DNA from: Sordaria brevicollis
Taxonomy: Eukaryota > Ascomycota > Sordariomycetes > Sordariales > Sordariaceae
NCBI GenBank assembly: GCA_033439795.1
Contig: JAUTDP010000004.1
Location: forward strand, 62,001 to 126,000
DNA length: 64,000 nucleotides
Direction of reading: 5' to 3'
In this document: piece by piece, positions 56,401 through 64,000 of the stretch
How the letters are laid out: the number at the start of each line of letters is the position of its first letter
Numbering within the stretch: position 1 is the first letter of the stretch
Notes under the pieces: generated by a model
Databases searched by the model: none
What the model was told of the DNA's origin: nothing
Seen by the model: only the letters and a program-made list of their open reading frames with translations
Program-made: the position numbers and the translations under genes

Positions 56401-58191
56401 AAAAAGGGGGATTCAGGGGTAAGTAAACAAACACTCAATCCCGTCAAGTGAAATTGACTAAGTTCCCGCCCGCACTTCCTACCTTGTACACCTCACTTCG
56501 TTCTTAATGGAGGGAAAGACATATGGCAATACGGTAATAATGCAAAAGATACATCGCAAGAAGACACCGACAGACCGACAAGCCAACAAAGCCCCAGATG
56601 CCACTGGAAAACAGGTGTGTATGAACGGCTTCTTAAAGCCCGTCATCGCCATCTCCTCTACGACGATCTAGAGACAGGCCGCTCTCAATACCAAGGCACA
56701 AGAGCCAAGTAAGATCGAGACGGAGTATTGAGACGATTTTTCATTGCAAGAGGTTTCGGCGCCAGACCTAGACTACATGTACTTGTAAGCGAGAAGAGTC
56801 GACAAGTTGCCTCGACTTCCAACGCTGCTACTCACTGCGGGCATGGGCCGCAAGCCCGCAACCGTCACTCAACGAGCTACTGCTCCAATCCTCGCGCGGT
56901 GAGTTCGTCTGCCTCGACATCTACCTCACATGCCCCGGCCACTTAGGGCGTCGGGACCGCTCAAATTCCACCTCTCTATTGTGGTGCCCACTGCCAATGG
57001 GCCGACACATTGTAGTGGTCGGACACCTTGTACGACACCTCATGTACAAGGCGTGGACCGAAGACACTGCCTGGTAAACACGGGCAGATACAGGACTACC
57101 ATCAAGAACATTGGGTCCGTAGCCAAAGCCTTCTACTGTATTACCACTGCGTCAATGTTCTCTTACAGGAGGACATGGACGCGGTGGTGTCAGGATCTGA
57201 CGCCGAGGAGCACCCAAACTTCCAGTCACTCCTCAGCGACCTCAACCGATTGGCAAAAATCGACCCCAAGATCAGAGTCTACGTTGACTTTGGAAAGAGA
57301 TACAACAAAGAAGGCACAGGTGTTCTAACGACTGTAGAAACCTGCCGTTGTTGATTGCTAGCAATGTCCGAGTTCCAGCATTCGAAACATTTCATCGGCC
57401 TGGCGCTTTGAACCTCGGACGGACCTCCATCTCGTGATGTTGCACTTTGATTCGAAATCTCCCTTGACAGTTCGAGCTTCCCACAACGAGGATAATTGTA
57501 CCTCTAGGACGAAAACGCCAAGACAAGGCAAGTTTCCGTCCTGATAAGTCGAGTACCGCTACCGCCCCAGACACTCGCCATTCACTCGCCTTTTAGACCT
57601 CGTCCGATCTTGTGTTGCCCGTTTGCAGTCCCTTCAAAAGCTGATTTTGCTCGCGGGAAACTTACAGATTTGTACGCGTCCATCTGGTACCTTCTAGATA
57701 TAAAATGCCCCTCTTCTCCTGTGCGCACAACTCCATATTTTCTCCTTCTTGTTTTCTTGCACAACCGCAAAGCACGAGCTGCCCATCAACTGTACTTTGA
57801 ACTCAAAGTGCAAGCAGGTTAGCTCATCTACAACTAACGAGCCCGACTGATACATTCACGTAAGCGAGCTTTTCCCGCGCATCATCGCCGTACAGCTTGT
57901 GCTGACATCGCGATGTCTGCTTCAGATCGATCGGAACGTTCACAGCCACTCCCGTCGTGTGTGGAACTGAGAACTTGCCTCTGAGCAATCGCAGATTCTA
58001 GCGTCACCTCTTCCTTAACGCACACGTACGAGAGAAACCCTTCTTCGGGCGCGTTATCGTTCCCGCTAACATTCCACTTTCATTCCTTCTGGGGTCAGAT
58101 CCACCTCACCTTCTTACTCTATCGCAAGGTACTTTCCCTCCAACCAAAGCCCTTCCCCTCTTCATTCCACTAACTCATCTTCCACTTATAG
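56401..58191. other. 1.8-kb region with possible gene remnants
   Basis: No complete gene is supported. A stretch near 56995-57072 reads MGRHIVVVGHLVRHLMYKAW and could be an exon before a GTAAAC donor. A second piece (57171-57354, after a TCTTACAG acceptor) reads HPNFQSLLSDLNRLAKIDPK and ends in a stop. The two do not join in frame, so this may be a decayed gene or a missed exon. The 3' end (58130-58191) is a likely 5'-leader intron (GTACTT..CTTATAG) of the next gene, ending directly at its ATG. Confidence 0.35.
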
Positions 58192-59020
58192 ATGTCCACC
58201 GCCGAGCAGGTCCCTTCTCCCTCCTCGCCCGCACCCCCACAACCCCAACAGCCCGCCTCCGCCTCCGCCTCCACCTCCTTGCCCACCCCCTCCCCCGCCC
58301 AAAAGTCTCAGGTCCAAGACCCCTCCCTCCCAGACCGAGAGTCCTACGAAATCCCATCTCTCCAACACCCTCTGGTCCCTTGTCCTCAACGACGTCCTCG
58401 ACGCCGCGCCCGAACTCGGCCAAGGCATCAACAACCTAGACGAAGCCGACGAAGCCACCGACGAAGCCGCCGACGGAAACCCAATCCTCATCGACGATAG
58501 ATGTGCGCTCACAGATGCGATGGAAGAGGTTAAAGCGGAGATTTTCCACTTTTTGTATGAGGAGGGGTGGTGGTTTTTTCCACTTGCTTCGTCTTCTGCT
58601 TCTACTGCCAACAAAAACGAAGACGAGGACGAGAACGGGGATGAGAACGGGGATAGGAACGGGAATGAAGATGACGGAACCAAAAACCGCCGCGAGCTAA
58701 TAACCGAGGGACAAGTCCTATACAACCTCGCCTGCGCCATGTGGTGGAAGTACTACGGCCAGAAAACCGGCGGCGGGGTTTGTCCGGTGGAGCAGTATAA
58801 GGACGAGTGTAGGCTGTTAATGAGAGAGGATGAGAGTTGGTTGCGGTATGTGGTGGCGAGGGTGGAGAAGGAGGATATGGAGAAGGAGGAGGATGAGAGT
58901 GAGTGGGTTGATGAGGAGGAGTGGGTAGATCATTCGGACGAAGACGACGACGACGATTGGGATGGGGGGTATAAGGAGGGTGAGCGCCCGTCGTCCGAGT
59001 TCGAACGTTTTACGGCGTAG
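58192..59020 (+). CDS. Orphan family A, member 3 (frame uncertain at the N-terminus)
   Basis: The family core is clear from about 58390 to 58850 in one frame: LWSLVLNDVLDAAPELG, DAMEEVKAEIFHFLYEEG, LYNLACAMWWKYYGQKTGGG, VCPVEQYKDECRLLMREDES. It aligns with the gene at 25782 through the EEG, W.WY, VCP and K.EC steps. The only nearby start with a good leader (ATG at 58192, right after a CTTATAG acceptor) is in another frame, through a Pro/Ser-rich C-rich segment. Either a base is missing or extra in the CCCCC runs near 58280-58310, or translation starts at 58520. An acidic Asp/Glu/Asn insert (58615-58680) and an acidic tail (EWVDEEEWVDHSDEDDDDDW) flank the core. Function is unknown. Confidence 0.55.
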
Positions 59021-59439
59021 TTTAGGGATGTGTAAGTGGTGTGGGATAATAAGGAGGCATGCTTTCGTGAGGTGGCGGATGAGGGGATGGTTGATAAGAG
59101 ATTCGGTAGAAGTCTCAAGGAAGGAAAAAGTATGGAAATACGTTTGTGGAAGTAGAGGTAGTGTTTGTTGGATATGCCCAGGGATTTAAGACAAGCAGGA
59201 GCAAATAGTGGAAAGAAGAAGTATTCGTGTCAGGCAAGTAGTGCATAGGTAGGTACTACCTAACGAAAGAACTTCTTCTGAAAGGGCATTAATTAAATCA
59301 ATTTCAAGTCTTATTAGCACCCCTAATTATGAATTGTAACAGCGAATAGACTATTCACAGGCAATGCTATTCACTACTTCATGTAGAGGTACCTAGCTCT
59401 ACTATCCGCGCGAGCTACACATCTTGTATCTTGCTTACA
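59021..59439. other. Intergenic region between convergent genes
   Basis: No gene recognised. TAGAGGTA is present at about 59153 and 59382. Confidence 0.45.
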
Positions 59440-62400
59440 CTATCTCCCCTGATCGCTTTCCCTTCTTTCGTAATTTTTAATGCGACGCTTTAATTCATCC
59501 GACGTTATTCTATCCATCGTCAATCTGTCCCATATTTCTTGTTCTTCCTGGGAGCGCGTGTACTCCGTGTGGAAGCTTTCAAGTCCGTGCTCCCGTACCC
59601 ATGTGTCGTGCAACTCGTCCAAAGCCTTATAGTCCTCCCGCATCTGCTCAATAATAATCGGCAATCTCTCGCGATAATCCTCAATACTTCCATCCCCTAA
59701 TGTAAAGGTAGGCAAATTGCTGCTACTTCCTTGCTGCCTTTCTTGAGTTTCTCGAGTAGAGGTGTCGACTTCTTCCATACGGGAAAGAGATGGGCTCCTC
59801 TCGCCTTCGACATTGCGGCTAGAAGTGCGCATTCTGCCAGCAGGAGAGCGGCTGGACTCGTGGACACCGTCCCCGGTATGTATACCGACGTCCGACTCTT
59901 CCATAAGTCCGCGGGCCTCAGGACTAGAACCCACAGTTTCCAGATCAGGATTCTGCTTGTCAGAGGATGGTAGAGCATCCTCTCCTTCAATCCCTGGAAG
60001 CGACGAGCTGTTGTTTTCTTCCTGTTCCCTCTCCCTCTCTCTCTGTGCCTCCGCCACATTCTCCTCGAACCTCTCCCATCCAGACTCCGTTGCTTTCTCG
60101 TTCGGCCCTTCCCCAACAACAGTCTTGGACGTAGTGACAGGCGCGCCATCTTCTACACTTGGTCTTCCTGTAGAAGGTTTGTCTTCCTCATCCCTCCTTG
60201 TGGTATGCCGTTCGGTTGTCCCATCGACTCTGCTCATCATGAATCGGGGATCACCGCTATTGACGGCATCTTCAAACTCTTTGAAGGCATCAATGACTCT
60301 AGTTCTTTCCTCCCCCCAAACTTCGTTCCCATACCCATAGCGGTCGATTATAGACATCGAATCATCATTGTATATCATTATGCAATACACGTCCTCATTG
60401 GTCTCAAGTTGCACTTGGCGCACAACTTTCTTGGCCCCCCCTTCATGGTGCCTATCGCCAGCAGCGGAAGTGCTAGGCTCAGGGGTAACGTTGGGTCGTT
60501 CTTGATCTCCCTGATCTGAAAGATCACCGGGGGCGCCAATAGATCGAGATGTTTCGTTGGCTTCGGAGATGGATGTAGAGCCCTCGCTGGTTCCCTTGGC
60601 AAGATTGCTCGGCCCAGCGCTGCCATCATCTCCTTCTGTTTTGTCGGCTTCCGTGGGCTCTTCTCTTTCGATCGTCGTAGAGGGTCGAGTTTCCTCGTCC
60701 TTGGGTTGTTTCTCAGCGGTTTCAAATTCCAGCTCGACCTGCCCTCTTGCCGGTTTGATATCGCGGGGACGGAGCAGATTAAGCACCATGTCCCGTCTTC
60801 GCATGGGCCTTTCGGCATGTAGGCATTGTTCGTCTTGCGAACTTCCCCTCTTGAGTACGTCAGATGGGCCTCCACCAGCGGAGCCCAAATTCGTGTGTGA
60901 TGAGTCCTGCTTCGACTGCACACCCGACGTTGCACCTGAGTGCTCACGATCCAGTGACGTTTCCTCCGCAAGCTGCGGCACATAGTCTAAGTCCTCCGTC
61001 TGAAGGCCAATAGCATCCTCTTCTTTCATGTCCTCGCTGATGCGGGATGAAGTGTTGATGTAGGCGTTTCCTTCGTTGCCTGAAGCACTCAAGTTGTCCC
61101 TGTCCATGTCGGTGTCTTTGTGCGTCTCGCCTTGCCCTTGGAGTCCATATCCTTGGTCAAGGTTTTTGTGAGCTCCAACTTCGTTGTTTTGCTCCGCTGA
61201 TTGAACCTCAGATCCTGGATCTGGATGAGACTCCCGTGATGAATCTCCAATTTTTCCCTGAGTTGGTTTGGCAGCAGCCAATTGGCGGAACTCTTCTTGT
61301 CGTTGTTCTAGTTGTGCGGCGACTTCTTTCAAGTGACGCAGCGCTCTCTCTGCATCAGTGTGCTCTGTCGATAACTCCTGGTCGCCGCTGTTTCCTTCCG
61401 CATTGACCCTTTCGAGCTCTTCCTCTACCGTTTCAGCCGGTGAGGCGGTTGCCACGAATGTACCTCTGGAGATTTCTCTCTCAAGCATACTGAGGGAATC
61501 CAGATCATCGTTGGATAAGCTCTCAGTGGGTGGGAAGTTCGGCCCTGTATCTGCCGGTGCCTCGTCCTGCTCAGATGCCTGGCTGATGCGAACTGCTAGT
61601 GGGATCTTTGTGAAACGCAGCTGTAGCCCGCCTTTCCTACCATTAATGAGTCCATAACCACCAAGTTGGTTTATGGCCTCGGTGGCAAAGAGAACGTTCT
61701 CAAACTCCACATAACACATAGGTCCATGGTGTTTGGTCCTGTACATGAGGCGCTTGTATCCTGCCAACTTGGAAAACACGGCCTTGAGCTCTTCCTCTGA
61801 GGTGTCAGTAGGTAGATTGCCGACGTGGAGCGTGCAAGGAGCGCCCATATCCGCGCTCTGTTCAGGAGCGCGTTCACGCCTAGCCCTTTCCATTTTTAGC
61901 TCTAGTACCACCTTCAACTTTTCTTCATACATCTCCTGTAGGTGGTCAAATATGTTAGATATGTAGGGCGGTCTTCTGACGCGAAAGCGGATCCTCACCC
62001 TATTAAGACAGGTGTTGAAATTGAGTCTCTCGGACAAAACCATTGCTTGAACTGCTGATTGCCAGTTCTCATAGTAACCAATCACGAAGAGGTTAATAGC
62101 CCTGGTGTAACTATTAGCACACTGAACGCTCCCTGTTAGAAAATAGCAATGTTTCGTACGTATCTGACGCGTACTGAACACGTTCCTCTATTGTGATGTC
62201 AGTAGCTTGCCAGCCAGTTGTCGGCGTGGGCTGAGACCGGATCTGGAAATCAACGGCTTGAGTGACTTGGTGTTGCCAAGATGGTGCATTGTCATCATCT
62301 TGTTCCTCCTGAATATCTTGATCGTCTCGTGAAGCGAATGATCCTCGAAGGCTTGCGGAGCTGCGAGAATCAAGCGCACGGGAGTCGGAGCCGTTTGATC

Positions 62401-64000
62401 CGTCCTCGTCCTGGTCATCCCTATGTTGATGCCGTGGAAGGGCAAAGATGGCCAGTTGCTCCAAGTGCATAGCAACGTGTTTCTTGAAGCGGTTACTGTT
62501 GACGGTGAAGCCATCCTCTGGTTGGGTATCTCTCCCGGGTGGCATTCGTTTAGCTATGAGCGCGGACCAGTCATCGCAAAATGGACAATCGTCAGCCTTG
62601 AAGTCAATGACCGCGTTGCGGCCAGCATCTTCAAGCAGTTCGAGTTGGTCCGAGTCGAATTTTCCATGAACATTGAGGATATGTTGCTTGAGCTCGTTTC
62701 GCTGCCTCAGACCTTGGCCGTCTCTGTCTCCGCACAGTACACATGCGTATCTGGATCGATGCTGTTCAAGCTCGTGGTTGAACCACGATGTGCGATCGTC
62801 GAAGAACTTGTCGTTGCACTCGGTTCCGCCTACTGTGCAGACGTAAGCTTTGAGGTCGCGATACGCATGACGCCTATTGTTTTGACCGTGTGTGTTAGTC
62901 TTCTAACGGGGAATAGTTGGGGCTGGCAATTTTCGAGCTCTTGGACGTGGTCACACTTGCCTCCATGCTTGTTCGGAGCGGAATTGCTGAAGGGTGTAGC
63001 AAATCGGACACTCGAAAGGGTCGTCGTCTGGTGATAACTCTACGAGTCGAGGTAGTTTCAAAACTGCCAGTGATTCGGACGTGGTAGAGACACTACAACG
63101 AGAGACAGTATCATCCTCTTCCTCAAGGGCATCCACGGAACCCTGGATGGCATCTATCAGATTTGCCCTGGCAATGAATGTTGTGGCTTTGCTGGACTGC
63201 TTGGCAGTCGTGGCCTTTTGGCTTCCGATCTGCGGATTAGAAGGATCCTTCATCTCTTTCTCCTCGGCTGCCAAATTGGATTTGTGATCTCGGCAATAAC
63301 GGATGAACTGCCTCCGTGTTGCAATTGCCTTGCCCAGGCGCGATGACTGGTCTCCGGTGCCTAGTTTTGGGTGCTTGTGCTGTACATAGTCGATATCAAA
63401 CCGGTCCAGAAATGCGTTTGTTGAGTCTCGGGATGCGCGGTGGAAGCGGTCAGTTCCGCTCGAAGCGGGCTGCCTGACCAGAATGCCGACCTTCAACAAG
63501 GACGCGATGGTCTGGGAAACGACTTCAAGAACAGAAGCAGCCTCGTCAAAGGAGTCGTCGGAGCAGGAACTCTCATCAGACTGCATGTCAAAGTCATTCT
63601 CGGAACCAGAACTGTAGCCAACTTCCCGGTCGGGTTGGGTACCATTCACGAGGTTCATTACTATTTCCACGATGATTAGGACTTTGACCTATGGGCCGGA
63701 TGGGTAAAGAAAGCCTTGGCTCAGTAAGTACTTACAGTCACCGACGGCCTCAGCCATGTCGTCCAACTCTGTACAAATGTAGTCCAGCAGGTCTGGTGAA
63801 CTCGCCAGCCTACTGTCCAGGGACAACTTTGAGGTGGGCTTCCGCAATGCCCCCAGGTTTCCTGCCCACAACATGAACCTCTCCAGAACATCCTTGATGG
63901 AGGAGGCCGTCACCGTCGTCGTCGTTGTCGTCGTCGTCGCCTGAGCTGGCTCATAGTCGAGTGTCGTTAGCAGGTCGGTGAGGTGCTGTCGGATACGGCG
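59440..64000 (-). CDS. C2H2 zinc-finger module fused to a Whi3/Scw1-like RRM protein (5' end outside window)
   Basis: Modelled exons are 64000-63736 (open at the edge), 63660-62961, 62873-62160 and 62101-59440, all in frame, giving 1446 visible residues. The first part has FMLWAGNLGALRK, LDYICTELDDMAEAVGD, a Ser/Asp-rich stretch, PRLVELSPDDDPFECPICYT, AYVCTVGGTECNDK, YACVLCGD and a DDCPFCDDW...KHVAMHLEQLAIFALPR finger. This N-terminal module is common in fungal proteins of unclear, often NLR-linked, function. The second part has an RRM (about residues 649-723): CTLHVGNLPTDTSEEELKAV, RLMYRTKHHGPMCYVEFENV and KGGLQLRFTKIPLAVR, close to the RRM of Whi3/Scw1. The long remaining tail is acidic and disordered. 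Intron 62960-62874 uses a GC donor. Whether the halves form one gene depends on the 62159-62102 intron. Confidence 0.7.

Overview
The window is nuclear DNA of a filamentous ascomycete, most likely Neurospora or a close relative. Genes carry short GT..AG introns with CTAAC-type branch points and CAMMATGNC-like starts. Two very AT-rich blocks (8.2-12.3 kb and 49.8-56.0 kb) look like repeats destroyed by repeat-induced point mutation (RIP), because the differences between repeat copies are almost all C/T or G/A transitions. No tRNA, rRNA or CRISPR was found.

Layout. From 1 to 18 kb are ordinary conserved genes: a ZIP zinc transporter (+), a PI-specific phospholipase C (+), an allantoate-type MFS permease (-), a YhhN/TMEM86 membrane protein (+), an intracellular GH43 beta-xylosidase (-) and a frame-broken kelch-repeat membrane protein (-). 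A RIPed element with 51-bp inverted ends (8141-12344) interrupts this series. From 19 to 32 kb are a Harbinger-like MITE, a secreted DUF4360 protein, orphan genes, and a GPI-anchored CE5 esterase beside a CE5 relic.

From 32 to 50 kb are two paralogous HET-domain genes, a secreted 5'-nucleotidase, a hAT-like MITE, and a cluster of three paralogous coiled-coil genes of unknown function (43.8-49.4 kb). From 49751 to 56056 is a complete but RIPed Ty1/Copia retrotransposon on the minus strand, with 206-bp LTRs, a polypurine tract and a half-tRNA-type primer-binding site. From 56 to 64 kb are a small inverted-repeat element, a third member of a second orphan family (other members at 24.0 and 25.8 kb), and a large gene that joins a fungal C2H2 module to a Whi3/Scw1-like RRM and runs off the right edge.

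How it fits together. The left part is metabolic and transport housekeeping. The right part is an accessory island with HET genes, two expanding orphan families, decayed esterase and kelch genes, MITEs and RIPed transposons. The best candidates for something undescribed are the two orphan families, the C2H2-RRM fusion, the two MITEs with target duplications, and an 8-base word (TACCTCTA) that is strongly repeated only to the right of 18 kb.
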